Shown here one piece after another: positions 50,716 to 58,474 of a DNA stretch of 64,000 nucleotides (the first letter of the stretch is position 1; every line of letters begins with the position of its first letter). Made by a program: the position numbers and the translations under genes. The stretch is from Inquilinus sp042743185. GTDB lineage: Bacteria > Pseudomonadota > Alphaproteobacteria > DSM-16000 > Inquilinaceae. Where the stretch lies: NCBI RefSeq assembly GCF_042743185.1, contig NZ_JBHYMS010000001.1:124001-188000 (forward strand), given 5' to 3'. Under the pieces are notes generated by a model. The model saw nothing but the letters and a program-made list of their open reading frames with translations. It had not been told where the DNA came from and did no database searches.

Positions 50716-51633
50716 GTGCTGCGCGGCAACTGGGCGACGCTGCTGCTGCCGATCGCGGCGGATGAGAACATCGATTTCGGCCGGCTGGCCGAGGAGATCG
50801 ACCTGCTGGTCGCGGCGCGGGTCGACGGCATCTACTCCAACGGCACGGCCGGCGAGCTGCACAACCAGACCGAACGCGAATATGCCGCGATCCAGGCGCT
50901 GCTGGCCGAGAGATGCCGGGCCGCCGGCGTGCCCTTCGTCATCGGCGCCTGCCAGCCGGACCCGAGCCTGGCGCGCGAACGGGTGACGCTGGCGCGGGAC
51001 CTCGGCCCGGCAGCGATCCAGGTGGTGCTGCCGGACTGGTGGCCGGTGACCGAGCCGGAGGCCCTGGATTTCCTCGAACTGATGGCGGAGGCCGCAGGTC
51101 CGGTGCCGCTGATCCTCTACAACCCGCCGCATGCCAAGCGTGTGCTGGCGCCGGACGAGCTCGGCCGGCTGGTGCGCGCCGTACCGGCGGTGGCCGGCAT
51201 CAAGCTCGCCGATGGCGACGCCGCCTGGTACGCGGCGGCGAAGCAGCATCTGTCCGGCACCGCGCTGTTCGTCCCGGGCCACCACCTCGCGACCGGCATG
51301 AAGCACGGCGTCGCCGCCGGCGCCTTCTCCAACGTCGCCTGCCTCAGCCCGTCGGGCGCCCAGGCCTGGACCGACCGGATGGCGGGCGACATCGAGGGCG
51401 CGCTCGACCTGGAACGCCGGATCTGCCGCTTCATGGACCAGCATGTCGTGCCGTTCCGCAGCCTGCACGGCTATTCCAACGCCGCGCTCGACAAGCTGCT
51501 GGCGGCGATCGGCGGCTGGGGCCCGGTCGGAACGCGGCTGCGGCGTCCCTATCGCTGGATCGACGACGCCGAGGCCCAGCGCCTCCGCCCGGTCGCACGG
51601 TCGATGATGCCGGAGCTGTTCCCTGCTCCATGA
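50716..51633 (+). CDS. DapA-family (class I aldolase/lyase) protein II
   Basis: A 305-residue DapA-superfamily protein that is clearly different from the one at 47780. The Schiff-base lysine lies in VAGIKLADGDAAW and the strand-4 tyrosine in PLILYNPPHAKRVL. The N-terminus LRGNWATLLLPI is typical of dihydrodipicolinate synthase family lyases with sugar-acid substrates. I chose GTG 50716, 5 nt after GGGAGGA; an upstream ATG at 50698 would overlap the ATPase stop. It ends the operon and faces the convergent GntR gene. Confidence 0.9.
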   Translation: MLRGNWATLLLPIAADENIDFGRLAEEIDLLVAARVDGIYSNGTAGELHNQTEREYAAIQALLAERCRAAGVPFVIGACQPDPSLARERVTLARDLGPAAIQVVLPDWWPVTEPEALDFLELMAEAAGPVPLILYNPPHAKRVLAPDELGRLVRAVPAVAGIKLADGDAAWYAAAKQHLSGTALFVPGHHLATGMKHGVAAGAFSNVACLSPSGAQAWTDRMAGDIEGALDLERRICRFMDQHVVPFRSLHGYSNAALDKLLAAIGGWGPVGTRLRRPYRWIDDAEAQRLRPVARSMMPELFPAP

Positions 51634-51655
51634 CCCGCGGACGCGGGCGAGGTCC

Positions 51656-52369
51656 CTACCCGCCCGCGGTCTCCCGGACATGCACCAGGAGCCCCTGGCC
51701 GCCGCGCTCGATATCCTCCCGGCTGGCCTCGCGCGCCTTCTCCGGGTCGCGCTCGCGCAGCGCGCCGATCAGCCTGCGGTGCGGGTGCGGCTCCCAGTCC
51801 GGCAGGCCCTCGTCATAGAGATGCGAGAGGATCGGCCCGCAGCGCACCCACAGCCCCTCGACGATCTCGTACAGGATCGGCAGGCGCGCCATCCGGCAGA
51901 AGGTGAGATGGAACTCGGTGTTGAGGTCCACCGCCCGCTCGAAGCTGCGCGAGAGATGGCATTCCGCGATCTGCGCGTGGATCGCGGCGAGCGCCTCGAT
52001 CTCCTCCGCTGAGGCGACGGTGGCGGCGGTGGCGGCCGCCCGCCCCTCCAGATCGACGCGAATGGCCCGGATCTCCTGCAATTGGTCCAGGGTCAGCGTC
52101 GGCACCACCACGGTGTTGCGGGCACCGAGCGTCAGCGCCTTCTCGCCGACCAGGCGCAGCAGCGCCTCGCGCATCGGCGTCGCGCTGATGCCGAAGCGCA
52201 GCGACATCGGCCGCAGCAGCAGCCGCTCGCCCGGCCGCAGCTGGCCCCGCATCAGGGCCGCGCGCAGGCTGGCATAGGCCCGCTCGCTCAGGTTCTCCCT
52301 GACGATCGGCTGCACCCAATCCGCCGGCTCGGGCGTGTTTTCCATGCTCTGCTGCACACGACTTGACAT
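51656..52369 (-). CDS. GntR-family (FadR/FCD) transcriptional regulator
   Basis: A 237-residue GntR regulator. The winged helix spans about residues 25-90 (LSERAYASLRAALMRGQLRPGERLLLRPMSLRFGISATPMREALLRLVGEKAL). The FCD-type domain follows (DLNTEFHLTFCRMARLPILYEIVEGLW ... HRRLIGALRERDPEKAREASREDIERGG). The start at 52369 is preceded by GAGGA. It is divergent from the dehydrogenase-LIV operon and stands next to a perfect palindrome. It probably represses that operon and itself. Confidence 0.92.
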   Translation of the reverse strand: MSSRVQQSMENTPEPADWVQPIVRENLSERAYASLRAALMRGQLRPGERLLLRPMSLRFGISATPMREALLRLVGEKALTLGARNTVVVPTLTLDQLQEIRAIRVDLEGRAAATAATVASAEEIEALAAIHAQIAECHLSRSFERAVDLNTEFHLTFCRMARLPILYEIVEGLWVRCGPILSHLYDEGLPDWEPHPHRRLIGALRERDPEKAREASREDIERGGQGLLVHVRETAGG

Positions 52370-52391
52370 CGACCAGGATCCTCGACCAATC

Positions 52392-52403
52392 TTGTTATAA
52401 CAA
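52392..52403. promoter_or_regulatory. perfect 12-bp palindrome, candidate GntR operator
   Basis: TTGTTATAACAA is a perfect palindrome 22 bp upstream of the GntR start codon and about 90 bp upstream of the divergent operon start. GntR/FadR regulators bind short palindromes of this type. The internal TATAAC could also serve as a -10 element. Confidence 0.6.
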
Positions 52404-52493
52404 ATTACTTATTGCAGCAACCGATGCCCATCCCGATGGCAACGGCCCCTGTGAGGGGCCGGCCCGGCAACGGTGCTGACAGCGGAGGAAGCG

Positions 52494-53543
52494 GTGATCG
52501 CGTTCAGGAAGACGGCCGCGGCCTTTGGGGCCGAACTGGTGACGTCGGCCGAGCCGTCCGCCCCGGCGGAAGGCGAGGTCCTGATCGCGGTGGTGGCGGC
52601 CGGCATCTGCGGCAGCGATCTCCATGCCTATGAGTGGACGCCCGGCTACGAATTCATGGCGGCGGTCCTGCCGGTCACCCTGGGCCACGAGTTCGCCGGG
52701 ATTGTGCGCGCGCTCGGCCCCGGCGTCACCGGCCTCGCGGTCGGCGACCGCGTCACCTGCTGGCCCACCGTCGCCTGCGGCCGCTGCGCCGCCTGCCGCG
52801 GCGGCGAGCCCCAGCACTGCCAGGCCCGCAACATCATCGGCCTGCATCGGGACGGCGGTTTCGCCGGGACCGTGCGGGCGCCGGCCGCCAGCTGCCGGCG
52901 CATCCCGGAGAGCCTGCCGCTGGAGGTCGCGGCGCTGGCCGAGCCGCTGTCGGTGGCGGTCAACGCCGTCGACATTGCCGAGGCGTCGCCCGGCGACAGG
53001 GTCGTCGTCCTCGGCCCCGGGCCGATCGGCCTCGGCATCGCCTTCGTGGCGCAGCTGCGCGGCGCGCGGGTGCTGCTGTGCGGCCTGGACGACGGCGTCC
53101 GGCTGAACCTGGCGCGCGAGCTGGGGATCGCCCACTGCATCGATCTGGCCGGGGAAGCGCTGGCCGATGCGGTGACACGCGTCTTCGACGGCCCGGCCGA
53201 CCGCGTCATGGAGGCGACGGGCGCCGCCCGCTCGGTCAGTGACGGGCTCGCCGTGCTGCGCTCCGGCGGCATCCTGGTGGTCGCGGGCATCCATTCCGGT
53301 CATCTGGACCTAGATCTGACGCGATTCGTCCGGGACAAGAAGCAGCTCCGCGCCGCCCACGACACCACCGCGCAGGCCTTCCAGACCGCGATCGAGCTGC
53401 TGACGGCCCATGCGGCCGTCCTGTCCCGCCTGGTCACCCACCGCCTGCCGCTCACCCGGGCCGTCGAGGCCTTCGAGCTGGCCCGCCAGCGCCAGGCGGT
53501 GAAGGTCCTGCTCCTCCCCCAAGCCGAAAGTGAAGCCGCATGA
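52494..53543 (+). CDS. zinc-containing alcohol/polyol dehydrogenase (MDR)
   Basis: A 349-residue zinc MDR enzyme of the threonine/sorbitol dehydrogenase type. The catalytic zinc site is C39 in ICGSD and H65-E66 in GHE. The structural zinc site is C95-x2-C98-x2-C101-x7-C109. The nucleotide motif is VVVLGPGPIGLGIAF. I chose the GTG at 52494 because GGAGGA lies 4 nt upstream; an earlier GTG at 52473 has no such site. It heads the operon and overlaps the next gene by 4 bp. Confidence 0.92.
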   Translation: MIAFRKTAAAFGAELVTSAEPSAPAEGEVLIAVVAAGICGSDLHAYEWTPGYEFMAAVLPVTLGHEFAGIVRALGPGVTGLAVGDRVTCWPTVACGRCAACRGGEPQHCQARNIIGLHRDGGFAGTVRAPAASCRRIPESLPLEVAALAEPLSVAVNAVDIAEASPGDRVVVLGPGPIGLGIAFVAQLRGARVLLCGLDDGVRLNLARELGIAHCIDLAGEALADAVTRVFDGPADRVMEATGAARSVSDGLAVLRSGGILVVAGIHSGHLDLDLTRFVRDKKQLRAAHDTTAQAFQTAIELLTAHAAVLSRLVTHRLPLTRAVEAFELARQRQAVKVLLLPQAESEAA

Positions 53544-54559
53544 CGCTGACGCGCGTCGCCATCGCCCCGGTCCCCGGCGGGCCCGAGGCGCTGACCATCG
53601 TCGAACGGGACCGGCCGGTGCCCGGCCAGGGCCAGGCGCTGGTCCGGGTGCATGCCGCGGGCGTCAACCGCCCGGACGTGATGCAGCGCCAGGGCCTGTA
53701 CCCGCCGCCGCCCGGCGCCTCGGACGTGCTGGGGCTGGAGCTGGCCGGCGTGGTCGAGAGCCTGGGCCCCGGCGCCGGCCGCTTCCGGCCGGGCGACCGG
53801 GTGATGGCGCTGGTGGCGAGCGGCGCCTATGCCGAATGGGCCGTGATCGACGAGGCGGCGGCGCTGCCCGTTCCCGACGGCCTGTCCTTCGTCGAGGCCG
53901 GCGCCTTTCCCGAGACCTACTTCACCGTCTGGTCGAACCTGTTCCAGCGGGCCGGGCTGAAGGCCGGCGAGACCGTGCTGACCCATGGCGGCACCTCCGG
54001 CATCGGCACCACGGCCATCCAGCTGGCCAAGGCCTTCGGCGCCCGCGTCATCGTCACCGCCGGCTCGCCGGAGAAATGCGCGGCCAGCCGCGCGATCGGC
54101 GCCGACGTCGCCATCGACTACCGCGCCGAGGACTTCGTGGCCGCCGCCCGCGCCGCCACCGACGGCAAGGGCCCGGACGTCATCCTCGACATGGTCGGCG
54201 GCGACTATATCCGGCGGAACCTCGACGCCGTCGCCGTCGACGGCCGCATCGCCCAGATCGCCTTCCAGCGCGGCTCGAAGGTCGAGCTCGACCTGATGCC
54301 GCTGATGCTGAAGCGGGTGACGCTGACCGGGTCGACCCTGCGGGCCCGGCCGGTGGCGATGAAGGCGGCGCTGGCCACGGCCCTGGCCGAGCATGTGCTG
54401 CCGCTGATCGCCGCCGGCCGCGCCAAGCCGCTGATCGATTCGACCTTCCCCTTCGACCGCGTCGCCGACGCCCATGCGCGGATGGAGAGCGGGGCGCATC
54501 TCGGGAAGATCGTTCTCACCATGGAAGGCCTGAGCGCCGGGGAAGGACCAGGAGCATGA
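53540..54559 (+). CDS. NAD(P)H-quinone oxidoreductase (PIG3-like MDR)
   Basis: A 339-residue zinc-free MDR enzyme of the PIG3/quinone-reductase group. The substrate side has VHAAGVNRPDVMQRQGLYPPPPGASDVLGLELAG; the nucleotide motif is LTHGGTSGIGTTAIQLAKAFGARV. It overlaps both neighbours by 4 bp. Why a quinone reductase is coupled to a dehydrogenase and a ThDP enzyme is unclear; it may handle a reactive enone intermediate. Confidence 0.92.
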   Translation: MTLTRVAIAPVPGGPEALTIVERDRPVPGQGQALVRVHAAGVNRPDVMQRQGLYPPPPGASDVLGLELAGVVESLGPGAGRFRPGDRVMALVASGAYAEWAVIDEAAALPVPDGLSFVEAGAFPETYFTVWSNLFQRAGLKAGETVLTHGGTSGIGTTAIQLAKAFGARVIVTAGSPEKCAASRAIGADVAIDYRAEDFVAAARAATDGKGPDVILDMVGGDYIRRNLDAVAVDGRIAQIAFQRGSKVELDLMPLMLKRVTLTGSTLRARPVAMKAALATALAEHVLPLIAAGRAKPLIDSTFPFDRVADAHARMESGAHLGKIVLTMEGLSAGEGPGA

Positions 54560-56298
54560 CCGCCATCACCAAGCCCGCGCCGCGCGCCGCCGGCAACATC
54601 TCCGGCGCCCATCTGATCGCGGCGGCGCTGCAGCGCCACGGCGTGCGCGAGATCTTCGGCCAGAGCATCCCATCGGCCCTGTTCCTGGCCGCGCCCGACT
54701 ACGGCATCCGCCAGATCGGCTACCGCACCGAGAATGCCGGCGCCGCCATGGCCGACGCCTATGCCCGGATCTCCGGCAAGGTGGCGGTCGTCACCGCCCA
54801 GAACGGCCCGGCCGCGACCCTCCTGGTGCCCGGCCTGGCCGAGGCGCTGAAGGCCTCCATCCCCGTGGTCGCCATCGTGCAGGATGTCAGCCGCCGGTTC
54901 ACCGACAGGAACGCCTTCCAGGAGCTCGATCATTTCGCCCTGTTCGGCGGCGTCGCCAAATGGGTGCGCCGCGTCGCCGACCCGGCCCGCATCGACGACT
55001 ATGTCGACATGGCCTTCACCGCCGCCGCCAGCGGCCGTCCGGGCCCGGCCGTGCTGCTGGTGCCGCTCGACGTGCTGGACGAGCGGCCGGAGCTCGACCC
55101 GGCGCCGCCGCAGCGGATGGACAGCCTCGGCACCTATCCGCTCGACCGCACCGTGGCCGATCCCGCCCGCGTCGCCGAGGCGGCCAAGCTGATCGCCGAG
55201 GCCAAGGCCCCGGTCGTCATCGCCGGCGGCGGCGTCCACGCCTCCGGCGCCGCGGCCGAGCTGGCGGCCCTGCAGGCGCTGGGCATCCCGGTCGCCACCA
55301 CGGTCATGGGCAAGGGCGCGGTCGACGAGACCGACCCGCTGTCGGTCGGCGTCGTCGGCTATTTCATGGCGCCGGGCGGCCGCTCCTCGCATCTGCGCGA
55401 CCTGATCACCGAGGCCGATGTGGTGGTGCTGGTCGGCAACCGCACCAACCAGAACGGCACCGACAGCTGGTCGCTGTATCCGCGCCACGCCCACTACATC
55501 CATATCGACGTCGACAGCGCCGAGATCGGCCGCAACTACGAGGCGCTGCGGCTGGCCGGCGACGCCAAGCTGACGCTCGCCGCCCTGACGGCGGCGCTGG
55601 AGGCGGCGAAGCCCGCCGCCCTCGCGGCCCGCCGTCCTGCTCTGGAGGCGAAGATCGCCGCCGGCCGCGCGCGGCATGCCGAGGACATGCGGCGCCTGGT
55701 AGACCTCGACGCCGCGCCCATCCGCCCCGAGCGGCTGATGGCGGATATCGACGGCGTGCTGACGCCGGACACGATCGTCGTCGCGGATGCCAGCTACTCC
55801 TCGATCTGGATCGCCAACTTCCTGACCGCGCGCCGGCCCGGGCAGCGTTTCCTGACGCCGCGCGGCCTGGCGGGTCTGGGCTGGGGCCTGCCTTTCGCCC
55901 TCGGCGCCAAGGCGGCCCGGCCGGACGCGCCGGTGATCGCGGTCAGCGGCGACGGCGGCTTCGGCCATGTCTGGGCCGAGCTGGAGACGGCCCGCCGCAT
56001 GCGGCTGCCGGTCGTGCTGGTGATCCTGAACAACCAGATCCTCGGCTACCAGAAGCATGCCGAGCTCAGCCTGTTCGGCGACTTCACCGATGCCTGCGAT
56101 TTCGAGACGGTGGACCACGCCGCGATCGCCCGCGCCTGCGGCTGCAGCGGCGTGCGGGTGGAGCGGCCGGCGGAGTTCCTGCCGGCGCTGCGGGAGGCGC
56201 TCGCCCGCCGGGACGTGACCGTGATCGACGTCGTCACCGACCAGCGCGCCTATCCGCCGATCACCGCCTTCGAAGGCAAGGACGCCCTGAACTACTGA
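54556..56298 (+). CDS. ThDP-dependent enzyme (acetolactate synthase/benzoylformate decarboxylase family)
   Basis: A 580-residue thiamin-diphosphate enzyme with the three-domain ALS/BFD layout. The catalytic glutamate is E59 in YRTENAGAAMADAYAR. The pyrophosphate and Mg-binding motif runs from about residue 463 (VSGDGGFGHVWAELETARRMRLPVVLVILNNQILGYQ). The FAD-binding residues typical of AHAS are not obvious, so a 2-keto acid decarboxylase or carboligase is likely. Start at 54556 follows GGAG. Its substrate cannot be deduced. Confidence 0.9.
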   Translation: MTAITKPAPRAAGNISGAHLIAAALQRHGVREIFGQSIPSALFLAAPDYGIRQIGYRTENAGAAMADAYARISGKVAVVTAQNGPAATLLVPGLAEALKASIPVVAIVQDVSRRFTDRNAFQELDHFALFGGVAKWVRRVADPARIDDYVDMAFTAAASGRPGPAVLLVPLDVLDERPELDPAPPQRMDSLGTYPLDRTVADPARVAEAAKLIAEAKAPVVIAGGGVHASGAAAELAALQALGIPVATTVMGKGAVDETDPLSVGVVGYFMAPGGRSSHLRDLITEADVVVLVGNRTNQNGTDSWSLYPRHAHYIHIDVDSAEIGRNYEALRLAGDAKLTLAALTAALEAAKPAALAARRPALEAKIAAGRARHAEDMRRLVDLDAAPIRPERLMADIDGVLTPDTIVVADASYSSIWIANFLTARRPGQRFLTPRGLAGLGWGLPFALGAKAARPDAPVIAVSGDGGFGHVWAELETARRMRLPVVLVILNNQILGYQKHAELSLFGDFTDACDFETVDHAAIARACGCSGVRVERPAEFLPALREALARRDVTVIDVVTDQRAYPPITAFEGKDALNY

Positions 56299-56333
56299 CC
56301 GCAGCACCAACAAACACCGAGGGAGGAATCGCC

Positions 56334-57536
56334 ATGAAGCTGCCGCTGTTGCTGAAGACCGCTATTGCCGCCATCGCCTTGTCGGCGACGGTGGCCCATG
56401 CCGAGGTCAGGTTCGGCGCGCTGTACCCCTTCAGCGGGGATCTCGCCCTTCTGGGCGACGAGAGCGCGCGCGGGCTGGAGATCGCGGTCGACGAGATCAA
56501 CGCCGCCGGCGGTGTGCAGGGCGAGAAGGTCGTGCTGGTGCGCGGCGACGCCGTCGACAACAACCAGGCGATCGGCGAGGCGCGGCGCCTGATCTCGCGC
56601 GAGCAGGTTGCGGCGATCTTCGGCACCTATTCCTCGGCCCGCTCGATCGCCGCCAGCCAAGTGGCCGAGCTGTCGGGCACCCCCTATTTCGAGATGGGCG
56701 CGGTGGCCGACGACGTCACCGGCCGCGGGCTGCAGTATCTCTACCGCACCAACCCGACCGCGGACGACATGGCCAAGATGATCGTCGAGATGATCGTCGG
56801 CAAGGTCGCGCCCGGCCTCGGCAAGAAGCCCGGGGACCTCAAGATCGGCGTGATCTTCGAGGATTCGAACTACGGCACCTCGGTCGCCGGGCACCAGAAG
56901 CAGTACGCGGCGGATGCCGGCCTGAACATCGTCGCGTTCCAGAGCTATCCGGCCTCGACCGTCGACATGTCGTCGCTGGTGCTCGACCTCAAGTCGCGCG
57001 GCGCCGATGTCGTGCTGCAGACCTCGTACCAGAACGACTCCGTCCTGTTCCTGCGGCAGGCCAGCGAGGCCGGGTACAAGCCGGCCGCGATCATCGGCGG
57101 CGGCGGCGGCTATTCCCTGCAGCCGACGGCCGATGCGGTCGGCCACGAGGTGATGGACGGCGTCCTCGACGTCGACTTCACCCAGTACCTGGTCAACACC
57201 TCGTACACGCCCGGCCTCGAGAGCTTCGTCGAGGCCTATAGGAAGAAGTACGGCGGGGCGCCGCGGTCGGGCCATTCGCTCAACAACTACGCCGGCGCCA
57301 AGGCCATCCTCGAGGCCCTGAACAAGGCCAAGGGCCTGGAGCCGGAGGCGATCCTCGACGCCGTCAAGGCGATCGACGTCCCGGAAGGCGCGACGGCCGT
57401 CGGCTATGGCGTGAAGTTCGGCCGGAACAACCAGAACGAACGCGCCCGGATGATGGGCATGCAGTGGCAGGACGGCAAGCTGGTGACCGTCTACCCCGAC
57501 GCCGCCGCGGTGTCCCAGATCCGCCTCGACCAATGA
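56334..57536 (+). CDS. branched-chain amino-acid-type ABC substrate-binding protein
   Basis: A 400-residue LivJ/LivK-type binding protein. The signal peptide MKLPLLLKTAIAAIALSATVAHA ends at AHA-E (residue 23). The mature sequence starts VRFGALYPFSGDLALLGDESARGLEIAVDEINAAGGVQG, the hallmark of peripla_BP_6. ATG 56334 is preceded by GGGAGG. It is followed by a hairpin and the permeases. Many relatives bind aromatic or short carboxylic acids, so the ligand is open. Confidence 0.93.
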   Translation: MKLPLLLKTAIAAIALSATVAHAEVRFGALYPFSGDLALLGDESARGLEIAVDEINAAGGVQGEKVVLVRGDAVDNNQAIGEARRLISREQVAAIFGTYSSARSIAASQVAELSGTPYFEMGAVADDVTGRGLQYLYRTNPTADDMAKMIVEMIVGKVAPGLGKKPGDLKIGVIFEDSNYGTSVAGHQKQYAADAGLNIVAFQSYPASTVDMSSLVLDLKSRGADVVLQTSYQNDSVLFLRQASEAGYKPAAIIGGGGGYSLQPTADAVGHEVMDGVLDVDFTQYLVNTSYTPGLESFVEAYRKKYGGAPRSGHSLNNYAGAKAILEALNKAKGLEPEAILDAVKAIDVPEGATAVGYGVKFGRNNQNERARMMGMQWQDGKLVTVYPDAAAVSQIRLDQ

Positions 57537-57541
57537 TCCGC

Positions 57542-57566
57542 CGGGGGAGGCCGCACGCCTCCCCCG
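57542..57566 (+). terminator. intercistronic hairpin after LIV binding-protein gene
   Basis: CGGGGGAGGC (57542-57551) and GCCTCCCCCG (57557-57566) form a 10-base stem with a 5-base loop, 5 bp after the stop of the binding-protein gene. No U-tract follows, so it more likely protects the upstream mRNA than ends transcription. Confidence 0.6.
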
Positions 57567-57586
57567 CCTGCTCCCGGGAGAGGCGC

Positions 57587-58474
57587 ATGGATACGGTTCT
57601 GCAGCTGTTCGCCAACGGGCTGATGCTGGGCGGGCTGTTCGCCATCGTGGCGATCGGGCTGACCCTGATCTTCGGCATCGTCAAGGTGGTGAACTTCGCC
57701 CATGGCGAGTTCCTGATGGCCGGGATGTACCTGACCTTCCTGGTCACCGGCTGGCTGGGCCTTCACCCCTATGTGGCGGTGATCGTGGTGGTGCCCGCCC
57801 TGTTCCTGTTCGGCGCCCTGACCCAGCGCCTGGTGATCCAGCCGCTGATGAGCGCGCGCGACGACCACATCCAGATCTTCGCGACCGTCGGCCTGTCGAC
57901 GGCGCTGATCAACCTCGCCCTCCTGGTGTTCGGGGCCGACATCGCCACCACGCCGGCCAGCGGCCTGCGCACGCCGGTCGAGATCGGCCCCGTCCGAATC
58001 CTCAGCGGTCAGATCGCCATCTTCGCCGCGGCCGTGCTGCTGGTGGCCGGGCTGCAGCTGTTCCTCTCGCGCACGCGGACCGGTCACGCCATCCGTGCGG
58101 TCGCCCAGAACCGCGCCGCCGCGCAGCTGATGGGCGTGAATGTCGACCGCATCTTCATCCTGGCCTTCGGCATCGGCGCGGCCTGCGTCGGCGTCGCGGC
58201 GGTGCTGGTCGCGCCGCTGTACCCCACCTCGCCAACGATCGGCGCCTATTTCGTGCTCACCGCCTTCGTCGTCGTGGTGCTGGGCGGGCTCGGCTCCATC
58301 ACCGGGGCTTTCGTCGGCGCCCTGGTGATCGGGCTGATCGACAGCTTCGCCGGGTTCTATCTCGGCTCCGACCTGCGCGAGGTCGCCGTCTTCGGCATGT
58401 TCCTCGTCATCCTGATCCTGAGGCCCGCCGGCCTGTTCGGCCGCCGGCTGGCCCTGTCGCACGTGTCGCCATGA
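57587..58474 (+). CDS. branched-chain amino-acid-type ABC permease (LivH)
   Basis: A 295-residue LivH permease. The signature is LMLGGLFAIVAIGLTLIFGIVKVVNFAHGEFLM, and the EAA-type loop is AVAQNRAAAQLMGVNVDRIFILAFGIG. About eight hydrophobic spans are visible. ATG 57587 follows GGGAGAGG. It overlaps the next gene by 4 bp. Confidence 0.94.
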   Translation: MDTVLQLFANGLMLGGLFAIVAIGLTLIFGIVKVVNFAHGEFLMAGMYLTFLVTGWLGLHPYVAVIVVVPALFLFGALTQRLVIQPLMSARDDHIQIFATVGLSTALINLALLVFGADIATTPASGLRTPVEIGPVRILSGQIAIFAAAVLLVAGLQLFLSRTRTGHAIRAVAQNRAAAQLMGVNVDRIFILAFGIGAACVGVAAVLVAPLYPTSPTIGAYFVLTAFVVVVLGGLGSITGAFVGALVIGLIDSFAGFYLGSDLREVAVFGMFLVILILRPAGLFGRRLALSHVSP

